DNA from: Bacteroidia bacterium | GTDB lineage: Bacteria > Bacteroidota > Bacteroidia > J057 | Assembly (NCBI GenBank): GCA_033391075.1 | Contig: JAWPMV010000001.1 | Span: forward strand, 1,984,001-2,048,000 | Direction of reading: 5' to 3' | Length of the DNA stretch: 64,000 nucleotides | Shown: positions 17,061 through 25,107 of the stretch, piece by piece | How the letters are laid out: every line of letters starts with the position of its first letter | Position numbering within the stretch: the stretch's first letter is position 1 | Program-made: the position numbers and the translations under genes | The notes under the pieces: generated by a model | The model's database searches: none | Seen by the model: only the letters and a program-made list of their open reading frames with translations | Told to the model about the DNA's origin: nothing

Positions 17061-17656
17061 GTAAACTGTTGAAAATAGGAATCACAGGTGGGATAGGAAG
17101 CGGCAAAAGTTATATCTGTCGCATTTTTGAAAGCCTGGGCTATAAGATTTACTATGCCGATCAGCAGGCAAAATCCCTGATGTATACAGATGCTCAATTG
17201 GTGGCTGAGGTAAAAGACCTATTGGGGGAAAGGGCCTATACGTCTGATGAGAAATTGGATCGAGCTTATGTCGGAGGAATCGTCTTCAATGATCCGGATA
17301 AACTCAAAGAACTAAATGCCCTCGTTCATCCTGCGGTAGGTCGAGATTTTTACAGATGGTATGCTGAGATATCTGAGGATTATCCTCATTCATTTGTCTT
17401 GAAGGAAGCCGCGATCATGTATGAATCGGGTTCTTATAAAGATGCTGATGCAGTTATTACAGTATATGCACCTAAGTCAGTGCGTCTGGAAAGGGTACTG
17501 AGTCGGGAAAGTATTTCTGAGGAAGCCGTTTTGGCGAGGATGGCTCAACAATGGCCTGAGTCAGAAAAAATGAAACGAGCGGATTTTACCATTATCAATG
17601 ATGGCAAACATCATTTGCTTCCACAGATTCGAGAAATTATAAGAAAGTACAGCTAG
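17057..17656 (+). CDS. coaE: Dephospho-CoA kinase
   Basis: Catalyses the last step of coenzyme A synthesis, ATP-dependent 3'-phosphorylation of dephospho-CoA, in the cytoplasm. The 199-aa protein has the P-loop GITGGIGSGKS (residues 8-18), the YADQQAK segment, LVHPAV, and the lid region with RVLSRE and the QWPESEKMKRADFTIIND C-terminal part. The GTG start overlaps the stop of the ybbR-like gene by four bases. It ends one base from the stop of the convergent SGNH gene, leaving no room for a terminator between them. Confidence 0.95.
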   Translation: MSKLLKIGITGGIGSGKSYICRIFESLGYKIYYADQQAKSLMYTDAQLVAEVKDLLGERAYTSDEKLDRAYVGGIVFNDPDKLKELNALVHPAVGRDFYRWYAEISEDYPHSFVLKEAAIMYESGSYKDADAVITVYAPKSVRLERVLSRESISEEAVLARMAQQWPESEKMKRADFTIINDGKHHLLPQIREIIRKYS

Positions 17657-17657
17657 A

Positions 17658-18977
17658 TCAGGGGAAAACTACGCCAGAGTAACTGATCACATTGACAGGG
17701 GAAATAATAGCCCCAAAGTCTTCCATTCCATTTATCGCTTTGACAAATTCATTGGTCAGTAAGGCATTTCCTCTGGGAGTGAGGTATAGTCCATCCAGGG
17801 AAAAGAACCCGCCAGAAAGGTATTCTGTACTGATATCGAGTCCATCTTCTATTAGACCGATCGTAAGGCCTTGCACTAGCACATCTACCCGAGCAATAGC
17901 TACTCTATCCTCTGGATAGGTATTATTCAGGTCCATTACCAAAGAATCGATCCCGACATTATATTCACTGATTACTTCCTTCAATTCTCTAACCTCATCA
18001 CTATCCAGCACCAGAGCTTCGGGTATCGGACTCTCATTAGAGAGGCCATACTGATTACCTGAAGGAGTTTGTTGGCCTATCAGATAAGAAGTCGGGAGAA
18101 GTATCCTGTCCGTTTCACGAGCCGTTCTAATGCTTCCTGTACGGGTTTGTATATAAACAGACCTTGTCGTGATATTGCAATTTGTTTGGTCTCTCCAAAG
18201 CGGGCCTATGCTTGTGAAAAAAGGAAACTCGCTGATATCTGGTATCTTTCCAACTACTCCCCGTGTTATATCCGGATTGGCCAAAAATGCTGTACGCAAA
18301 AGTTTAGCATATACATTGATGAAGTCAGCACTTGGGATCAAGGGGAAATTGGGATCAGCTCCTCCGCGCATGGCATAGTCCAGAAGATCCCGGCTTCCTA
18401 GATATAAGGTAAAGAAGGTCAGCGAACTTTTTTCAATAAGATCCAGATAGGATTCAGTAGAATCTTGCCTTAGCAATTGGAAAAAGGCATTATTGAGTTG
18501 TGGATTTTCAACCCCTGAAAGTCTAAGTCTGGGGACACTTAGGTTATTGACTTCTGTATTGTCAAAATTTTCTTCCCAATTACTTTCTGCTTCAATCCCT
18601 ATTAGTACAGGTTCAATTTCCTGATCCGTACAAACGGGGATTCGTACTTCTTCCAACTGATAATAACCCGAACCATTTCCTTCCAGAAGTTCCGTTCGGA
18701 AATCTGCAATGAAGGTTGCCTGGTTGAACTGATTGACGAGAAGTTCGGGAAAACTACTTAGCTGTCCTGCAGAATGCAGGCCAATATTACTGTTGGGATC
18801 GAAGATATCGGTATTGCCGAATCCAGCACTATATCCATCTCCTATGGCAACGTAATTATCAAGCCTTAGCACACCCGTCTGTGCGGTGGGTGCTACCAAA
18901 TTTTGCTTACAAGCTCCCCAAAATAAAGAGCTAAGTAAAATAAGGCACAAAATGATGCTTGAGTAAAAATTTCTCAT
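17658..18977 (-). CDS. SGNH/GDSL-type lipoprotein lacking catalytic residues
   Basis: A 439-aa outer-membrane-type lipoprotein: signal peptide with lipobox WGAC (Cys23), then an SGNH-hydrolase-like domain filling the rest. Block I reads IGDGYSAG (46-52), where the nucleophile Ser of GDS/GNS is Gly. The block III Asn (usual GNND) reads GSRD, and the C-terminal DxxH reads DGLY followed by TPRGNALL. So Ser, Asn and His appear lost while the fold remains. It lies 249 bp upstream of nothing else on this strand except FadL, the usual neighbour of such genes in Bacteroidota, and probably works with it in lipid handling. The replacement of active-site residues makes hydrolysis unlikely. Confidence 0.85.
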   Translation of the reverse strand: MRNFYSSIILCLILLSSLFWGACKQNLVAPTAQTGVLRLDNYVAIGDGYSAGFGNTDIFDPNSNIGLHSAGQLSSFPELLVNQFNQATFIADFRTELLEGNGSGYYQLEEVRIPVCTDQEIEPVLIGIEAESNWEENFDNTEVNNLSVPRLRLSGVENPQLNNAFFQLLRQDSTESYLDLIEKSSLTFFTLYLGSRDLLDYAMRGGADPNFPLIPSADFINVYAKLLRTAFLANPDITRGVVGKIPDISEFPFFTSIGPLWRDQTNCNITTRSVYIQTRTGSIRTARETDRILLPTSYLIGQQTPSGNQYGLSNESPIPEALVLDSDEVRELKEVISEYNVGIDSLVMDLNNTYPEDRVAIARVDVLVQGLTIGLIEDGLDISTEYLSGGFFSLDGLYLTPRGNALLTNEFVKAINGMEDFGAIISPVNVISYSGVVFP

Positions 18978-19226
18978 TCAATAATATCTCCGTTTCCTCT
19001 TGTGTGTATAACTAACGATTCGAATCTGAAATTCGCACCGCAAAACAATTAAATTCTTCTGGTTTCTCAAATCTATTTTAACATCTATTGCCCAAATATT
19101 TAATGATACTTAAACAAAAAGGCTCACTTGTTAAAAAGCTGTCAAGAAAACCAGCGCTCTTTCACTAATAATATCGAATATGTATTGCAAAGCGTTTGCC
19201 ATCCTTTCAGAAATAATTCAATTTTT

Positions 19227-20477
19227 TTAGAAAAGGTAGCCTATGCCTATGCCAAGACTGGAAGTCGTAGATAAATATTTGCCAGCAAAGCCCGCTTCAA
19301 TGAAGGAGGAAGTTCTTTCTCCGGTAAAATCATAGGTATAAGAAATATCTACATTGAATTTCTGTAAAACCCGATAGCCCAGACCCAGGCTGAAACCAAT
19401 CCGATCAGCATCCGGAAATTCAGGAGTAACATATTGACTGGGTACGGGAGAACCATCGTAATAAATTCCTCCTCTTAGCAAGAATGACTCACTAAGGGCG
19501 TATTCCCCTCCTAATCGGAGGCTTACACTGTTTGTATAGTTGCGAGTTGGGAAGCTGCTTACAAGATCAGGATCCTCCAATACCAGATCGAGGCTATCAA
19601 ATACCTGCCATCCGGTAAAAATGAGGTCGATTGCAAATTGGGTTCTTTCGTCGGGTTTATAGCCCAGGCCTATTGATAAAACCCGGGGGAGGGTAAATTC
19701 TGTTCGAAAATTTTGATCTGGAAAAGCTTCTTCCAGGGAAGGGGGAACTGTAAATTGGGTAAGGCCCTCTTCAATTTCGATATTCATGGCGGTGCGATAA
19801 CTGACTCCCAGACTTACTTCTTTGGTTGCCTGGGCAAACAGGCCAATATTGAAACCCTGAGCAATGCCCGATCCTGTAAACTGGACAGAACCTTCGCCAA
19901 TATCTGTATTAAAGGCCTTTCTGCTTAGTAAATTGACTATGCCGTAGGTAAAACCTGCTCCGATACCGATATTTTCTGAGAGTTGGTAGCTAATGGTCGG
20001 CTGGAGGAAAAAGGTATTCATGGAAAATTCTCTCGAGATATTCTTTCCAAGCCAGTCATCTGCCCATTTTACTGTTCCTCCAAAGGGGTTATTCAGGCTT
20101 ACCCCAAAACTGAAATTCTCAAAGGCAGTTCCTTCCTTTCCATTAAAACCTGCATAGAGGTAAATCGGTGTGATTACAAATCTTTCTGTTGAATCAAGAT
20201 AATCACTGGGGGGCGCTTCTAAAAAGATGGTTCTTGGTGCCAATACATTGCTACCCAGCATGACGCCTCCCTGATAATTGAGTGCAAGTGCACCAGGATT
20301 GAAAAACACACTGCTTGCATCCAGAGCGAGTCCTACTCCCGCATTCGCCATCCCTGTTTGTCTTTGTCCCTGATAATTGATCTGTAATCCTCCAGCATAC
20401 ATAAAATAAGGGGAGAATAGGAGGCCAAAAAGAATAGGAACAGATTTCTTAATCAAGAGCAAATAATGGCTTAACAT
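19227..20477 (-). CDS. OmpP1/FadL-family outer membrane transporter
   Basis: A 416-aa outer membrane beta barrel of the FadL type, which by family lets hydrophobic compounds such as long-chain fatty acids enter. A signal peptide ends near residue 29, followed by the N-terminal plug-like segment AGGLQINYQGQRQTGMANAG and the conserved NPGAL motif (ALDASSVFFNPGALAL), then alternating amphipathic strands to a terminal aromatic residue (YLF). The start at 20477 gives a good signal peptide. Upstream of the degenerate SGNH lipoprotein on the same strand. The beta-oxidation genes at 52.7-56 kb could act on its substrates, but they are far away. Confidence 0.9.
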   Translation of the reverse strand: MLSHYLLLIKKSVPILFGLLFSPYFMYAGGLQINYQGQRQTGMANAGVGLALDASSVFFNPGALALNYQGGVMLGSNVLAPRTIFLEAPPSDYLDSTERFVITPIYLYAGFNGKEGTAFENFSFGVSLNNPFGGTVKWADDWLGKNISREFSMNTFFLQPTISYQLSENIGIGAGFTYGIVNLLSRKAFNTDIGEGSVQFTGSGIAQGFNIGLFAQATKEVSLGVSYRTAMNIEIEEGLTQFTVPPSLEEAFPDQNFRTEFTLPRVLSIGLGYKPDERTQFAIDLIFTGWQVFDSLDLVLEDPDLVSSFPTRNYTNSVSLRLGGEYALSESFLLRGGIYYDGSPVPSQYVTPEFPDADRIGFSLGLGYRVLQKFNVDISYTYDFTGERTSSFIEAGFAGKYLSTTSSLGIGIGYLF

Positions 20478-20534
20478 GTGAATTTTGCGTCTAGTTTGAA
20501 ATATCAGTAATTTGCCCGCCAGTTACAAATACCT

Positions 20535-21314
20535 ATGGTTAGGGGAAAAAAAGTTGTCGTAGTGATGCCGGCATATAATGCCGAAAAGACCCTGGAAGTT
20601 ACCTTTCAGGAGATACCGCAAGATCTTGTGGATGAAGTTATTCTTGTTGATGATAAAAGCAGTGACCAAACTGCTAAGAAAGCAGAAGAACTTGGAATAC
20701 AAAAGGTAATAATTCATCCCCGAAATCGAGGATATGGGGGCAATCAGAAAACCTGCTATCAGGCGGCACTTGAGTCTGGAGCAGATGTGGTAGTGATGCT
20801 ACATCCCGATTACCAGTATACTCCCAAACTGCTGGAAGCTATGATCTATCCCATTGCAAATGGGTTATTTCCGGTAATGTTGGGTTCCCGAATTTTAGGT
20901 ACAGGAGCTTTGAAGGGAGGAATGCCGATGTATAAATACATTGCTAATCGATTCCTGACAGCCTTTCAAAATATCCTGATGGGGCAAAAATTAGCAGAGT
21001 ACCATACCGGATACCGGGCTTTCTCCAAAGAAATCCTCAACTCCCTGCCATTAGAAGAAAATAGCGATGACTTTGTATTTGATAATGAAATGCTGGGGCA
21101 GATTGCCTATGCAGGCTTTATCATAGGAGAAGTAACTTGTCCTACCAAATATTTCAAAGACGCTTCTTCCATCAATTTCAAGCGGAGTGTAAAATACGGA
21201 TTAGGAGTATTGCGGGTATCGATTTTGTTTAGACTCAATCGCTGGGGATTGGTGAAATCGAAGATTTTCGACCTCGAAAATGGAGAAAAACTTCCTCAGG
21301 CTTTACACGCCTAG
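20535..21314 (+). CDS. Family 2 glycosyltransferase (dolichol-phosphate-mannose synthase-like)
   Basis: A 259-aa GT-A fold enzyme. The N-terminal VVVMPAYNAEKTL, EVILVDDKSSDQT and RNRGYGGNQKTCYQAAL followed by HPDYQYTPKLL are hallmarks of the DPM1/polyprenyl-phosphate sugar transferase group, with the metal-binding DD and PDY region near residues 38-40 and 91-95. No C-terminal TM anchor is evident. It probably moves a sugar from a nucleotide donor to a polyprenyl phosphate or other lipid on the cytoplasmic face. It is divergent from fadL (57-bp gap) and 49 bp ahead of the DUF3352-like gene. Confidence 0.9.
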   Translation: MVRGKKVVVVMPAYNAEKTLEVTFQEIPQDLVDEVILVDDKSSDQTAKKAEELGIQKVIIHPRNRGYGGNQKTCYQAALESGADVVVMLHPDYQYTPKLLEAMIYPIANGLFPVMLGSRILGTGALKGGMPMYKYIANRFLTAFQNILMGQKLAEYHTGYRAFSKEILNSLPLEENSDDFVFDNEMLGQIAYAGFIIGEVTCPTKYFKDASSINFKRSVKYGLGVLRVSILFRLNRWGLVKSKIFDLENGEKLPQALHA

Positions 21315-21363
21315 GCATTTTCCCCGTATATTATAGACACACACCCGAATTAATGCTAGACTC

Positions 21364-23034
21364 ATGAAGCGCGCGCTCAGAATCTTACTGCTCCTGATAT
21401 TGCTGGCTCTTGCTGCGGTGGGAGGATATTTCTTTATAGAAACCGACAATACCCAGGAAGAACTCTTCGCTTTTGTCCCAACGGATTTTATTTATGCCAT
21501 CGAATCAAATGAACCGGTAAAAGACTGGCAGAATTTGAGTAAAACCGAGATTTGGCAATTCCTGAAGGGAAGCCCCTATTTCGCTGAAGTAAGTGAGAAT
21601 GCAGACTATCTGGATTCCTTACTCAATGCAAATTCTACCCTGGTCGATTTTGTGGAATTGGGAAATATGGTCATCTCTTCTCATATGATTTCTCGTCAGG
21701 ACTATGATTTTGTGATCCTGGTAGATTTGCTGGGGAAAGGTCGGAAACTTACTAAGCTGGATCCGGTTATGGTTAAGCTCTTTGAAAGCCTGGAATACCA
21801 GGTGAGTAAAGAGAATTACATAAATAATCCCATCTATAATCTCTATGATACCAAGACCAAAGAGACCTTGTCGATTTCGGTAGTGGCCAATGTAATGATC
21901 GCTTCTTACACCAAAAACCTGGTGAAGAAAGCCATCATGCAGTCCGGAAATCCCAGTATCACTACGAATCAGGATTTCTTTACAGTACGAGAGAATACGG
22001 ACCGGGATGATCTCTATACCATGTACCTCAATTATAGCAATTTCAATAGCTTTATTGGGGCCTTTACAACCGAAATCCCGGAATTGATGGCTGACTTTCA
22101 GGAAGTTCTGGCCTTTTCCGGTTTTGACCTTCATTTAGATGATGAGTCTGCAGAATTTGAAGGCTATACCAAACAGCTGGATTCTGCTCAATCTTACCTC
22201 AATGTTTATAAAGAAGTAGGGCAGGGGAGAATCAATGCTCATAAAGTCTTGCCTGCTACAACTGCTATGTATAGCAGCATTGGCTTCGATGATTTTTCGG
22301 AATTGTATCGCCGTTATGTTGATTATTCTTCCGCTACCGATCCGGAGGCATATGAAGAAATGCAGAAGAATATCCGTAGAGTAGAGAAGCTGTTGAAAAT
22401 CAATTTTGAGGAAGATTTTTTTTCCTGGATGACTGAAGAAGTCTCAACGGCTGTGGTTCCGGTTCCGGATAGAAATAATCAATACAGTTACTTGGCTTTG
22501 ATGCATTTTGATGATTATGAACTGGCAAAGGAAAAGCTGGAATACCTCATGAAGCAGGTAAAAAAGAGAACTCCGGTCAAATTCAAGGTTCATGAGTACC
22601 GAGGCTATGAAATTAATTATCTCGCCTTAAAAGGCTTCTTTAAACTGTTCTTCAAACGGCTGTTTTCTCGTATAGAGCAGCCTCACTTTACTGTCATAGA
22701 TGAATATGTGGTATTCTCCAATGATACAACTTCCTTGCAGTATGTGATACAGTCTTATCTGGAGCAAAATACCCTTGATGAGAATGATAACTTCCAGGTA
22801 TTCTGGGACAATTTCGAAAGCAAGGCCAATATTCATACCTATTTGCAGACAGAGCCTCTCTTCAATTTTGTTAAAAGTAATCTGGATTATGAAGCGCGAA
22901 AGGATATTGAGGAAGATAAGCCCTATGTCATGAGTTTCCCTCAATTGGGTTTCCAGATGTATCCGGGCGAAGGCATGTACAAGACTTATATGTATGGAGA
23001 ACACAAATCTGTGCAAGAGGAAGAAATTCCCTAA
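21364..23034 (+). CDS. Membrane-anchored DUF3352-like protein
   Basis: A 556-aa protein with an N-terminal signal anchor (residues about 5-25) and a large extracytoplasmic domain. The opening FAFVPTDFIYAIESNEP and repeated two-lobed beta/alpha pattern resemble DUF3352-type proteins, where a first domain begins with a line about values 'PxDxxxxxE'. No catalytic motif is visible. A bidirectional terminator follows. It may form one unit with the glycosyltransferase upstream, 49 bp away. Function is unknown; family assignment is by overall look only. Confidence 0.75.
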   Translation: MKRALRILLLLILLALAAVGGYFFIETDNTQEELFAFVPTDFIYAIESNEPVKDWQNLSKTEIWQFLKGSPYFAEVSENADYLDSLLNANSTLVDFVELGNMVISSHMISRQDYDFVILVDLLGKGRKLTKLDPVMVKLFESLEYQVSKENYINNPIYNLYDTKTKETLSISVVANVMIASYTKNLVKKAIMQSGNPSITTNQDFFTVRENTDRDDLYTMYLNYSNFNSFIGAFTTEIPELMADFQEVLAFSGFDLHLDDESAEFEGYTKQLDSAQSYLNVYKEVGQGRINAHKVLPATTAMYSSIGFDDFSELYRRYVDYSSATDPEAYEEMQKNIRRVEKLLKINFEEDFFSWMTEEVSTAVVPVPDRNNQYSYLALMHFDDYELAKEKLEYLMKQVKKRTPVKFKVHEYRGYEINYLALKGFFKLFFKRLFSRIEQPHFTVIDEYVVFSNDTTSLQYVIQSYLEQNTLDENDNFQVFWDNFESKANIHTYLQTEPLFNFVKSNLDYEARKDIEEDKPYVMSFPQLGFQMYPGEGMYKTYMYGEHKSVQEEEIP

Positions 23035-23057
23035 AACATATAGAAAGAATACATTAA

Positions 23058-23098
23058 GAAAAGGCTACAATCCTGGATTGTAGCCTTTTCTTATTTTG
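23058..23098. terminator. Bidirectional Rho-independent terminator
   Basis: A perfect 15-bp stem (23058-23072 with 23076-23090) with a 3-nt loop and a T-rich tail (TTATTTTG) on the + side. It lies between the convergent ends of the DUF3352-like gene and the secreted hypothetical gene. Confidence 0.9.
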
Positions 23099-23099
23099 T

Positions 23100-23633
23100 T
23101 CATTCCTTTATGCTGATCTGATCTTCAAACAGATCGATCTCATAGTAATAATCTTGTTTCGAAATCATGGGGCCAAATTTCCGACTGACCGAGGTAAAGG
23201 TCAGGGTTTTGCTTTTGGCATGTTCGATAATAAAGAGTTTGATAACCCGACTGTCAGTAATAACTGTATGGCAGGTAACATTCTCATTGTTTATTTCTTT
23301 GATTTCCTCTGAGCCGGTAACCTGCATATATTCCAGGCATTTTCTCTCGACATTCTTCGCCGATTTTTTGTCTGAATAATTGCGGGTTACAGAAGTAGCG
23401 TATAGTTGGCCTTTTTCAAAGACATACTCTACATGCTTATCTTCTTCAAGAACAGCACGCAGGCTACTCATTTTTTGATCTTCTATGATGTCACTGACAT
23501 AGTCTCTGGAATTCAAAAAATCCCGGACTTCAGCCTTGCTTTGACCGAATGGAATGAATAAATGATTCTGGCTATAAGCCTGGTAAAAGAAGAGCAAGGA
23601 AATAATGAGACAGTATAGATGTTTCATGAGCAC
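23100..23633 (-). CDS. Secreted hypothetical protein
   Basis: A 177-aa protein with a signal peptide (about residues 1-21, cleavage after AYSQ) and a small mature domain that I do not recognise. It starts with FIPFGQSKAEVRDFLNSRD, a pattern seen in small Bacteroidota periplasmic proteins in which a short helix follows a 'fGqskxeV' strand. Two cysteines (KCLEY and TCHTV) could form a disulfide. It is a single gene between the terminator and the M23-like lipoprotein. No function assigned. Confidence 0.8.
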   Translation of the reverse strand: MLMKHLYCLIISLLFFYQAYSQNHLFIPFGQSKAEVRDFLNSRDYVSDIIEDQKMSSLRAVLEEDKHVEYVFEKGQLYATSVTRNYSDKKSAKNVERKCLEYMQVTGSEEIKEINNENVTCHTVITDSRVIKLFIIEHAKSKTLTFTSVSRKFGPMISKQDYYYEIDLFEDQISIKE

Positions 23634-23767
23634 TTGCTAATTGGTCTGAATTTGCAAGAGAAACACAATGTCTGGCAGGCTTACATGCTTGCCATTTCCT
23701 ATTGAATGACAAAAATAAGGCCCATGCCTTTAGAATAAAAATGAAAGCGACTCTTTTCGGGAAATAC

Positions 23768-25033
23768 TTAGTAGGATGATAAGAGCTGCTTATCCAGAGC
23801 TGAAAGGGGAATACGTGCTAAACGTAAGATCAAATTTTCCTTGAATAATTCAAAATCTTTACGCTCGCTTTCCTCTATGGTGTTGTCTTCCTCTTCTAAA
23901 GAAAGCTCTGATCGGTCTACACTCTTGTTTTTACGGAGAAAGTTTAAGGTGATTTTATTTTCACCTACATAACCAATTAAATCTCCTTGCTTGATTCGAT
24001 TTCCTTTTTTGAGGCCCTTGGCAAGTCTGGCAAGCTGGCCGTATTGAGTGGAATAGGGATAGGTATGTCTTATGCTTAATTGATAAGCAGAATTTTTTCG
24101 AATTTTTGTGATCACGCCACCACCCAGGGCATAAACCGGACTGCCTGCCGGAGCTTCGTACTTTGCTTCTTTTTGATCGGATTTTAGTCCTTTGCTCCCT
24201 TTTTTGAAATTATAACGAACGGGTGCTTGAAGGAAAGTGGTTTTTACATTGTTGCCGTGCTGATCGAAGTAGGAAAAATCATTTCCTTCTCCAAAACGGA
24301 AGGCATAATAATCTTCTCCATCATGATGGAACTGCGCTGCAAGAATTTGGGTAATCCCCAGCGAGGCATCATCTACATATTCTTCTTTATAGATTACTTT
24401 GAAATAGTCGCCTTTTTCCAAATGAAAAAGATCTACTGACCAGGCAAAGACATCTTCCAGCATTCGGGCCAGTTGCTGATCCATCTTTTGCTCAGTGATG
24501 GTCTCATAGAGAGAATTTTGGATCACTCCTGCCAATTCCTTTTCCTCTGCATCCGTTTTATTTCTACCCTCATATATCTTGACGCTGTCTCTGAGGTCAA
24601 AAACGACATAATCGGCTGGATTCTTTTCATATATAAAATAGTCTACCTGCTGATCCTCATTTTTCAGCAGAGTAAAGGCATTACCTGCACGCATTCTTCT
24701 TACGTCAAAGATATGCTCGGACTTTTTGGCCAGTTTATCTATGGTTTCAGGCGCCACATTATGGGCACTAAGAATATCCGTGAGGAATTGATTTTCTTCA
24801 AAATTTGCTTGAACAATGGTACGAGAATCCATCTCAATCCCATATTGATTTTGGGACATCCTTTTGAGGCTGGGAGCCGGTAGTCTACCTATGCTGGCTT
24901 TGGGATCATTTTTTTGTGGAGAGTCGCAAGCTGATACCAGAAAGAGGAAGCATAATGAGAGCAGGAAGGAGCCAGTTCTTATCACTAATTTAATTATTTT
25001 TTCTTTGGAAATTTTGATTTGCTTAAAAGGCAC
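23768..25033 (-). CDS. M23 (LytM)-like lipoprotein without zinc ligands
   Basis: A 421-aa lipoprotein (lipobox VSAC, Cys36). The N-terminal half (about 75-265) resembles the OapA/LysM-like region that precedes M23 domains, with RRMRAGNAFTLL and LEKGDYFKVIYKEEYVD. The C-terminal part (about 268-372) has the M23 fold landmarks APAGSPVYALGGGVI and IKQGDLIGYVG, but the HxxxD zinc motif is Q287...K291, the His of YAHL is Q333, and HLH is replaced in ITLNFLR. All metal ligands are gone. This is like the inactive LytM proteins EnvC and NlpD, which activate amidases; that role is inferred. A charged tail of about 50 residues follows. Confidence 0.85.
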   Translation of the reverse strand: MPFKQIKISKEKIIKLVIRTGSFLLSLCFLFLVSACDSPQKNDPKASIGRLPAPSLKRMSQNQYGIEMDSRTIVQANFEENQFLTDILSAHNVAPETIDKLAKKSEHIFDVRRMRAGNAFTLLKNEDQQVDYFIYEKNPADYVVFDLRDSVKIYEGRNKTDAEEKELAGVIQNSLYETITEQKMDQQLARMLEDVFAWSVDLFHLEKGDYFKVIYKEEYVDDASLGITQILAAQFHHDGEDYYAFRFGEGNDFSYFDQHGNNVKTTFLQAPVRYNFKKGSKGLKSDQKEAKYEAPAGSPVYALGGGVITKIRKNSAYQLSIRHTYPYSTQYGQLARLAKGLKKGNRIKQGDLIGYVGENKITLNFLRKNKSVDRSELSLEEEDNTIEESERKDFELFKENLILRLARIPLSALDKQLLSSY

Positions 25034-25107
25034 TTAAAGGTAGAAAAAATTATCCACACCTAAAAGATAAAATGTGGATAAGTTTGAGAAAATCAAGCAA
25101 TACTGCT

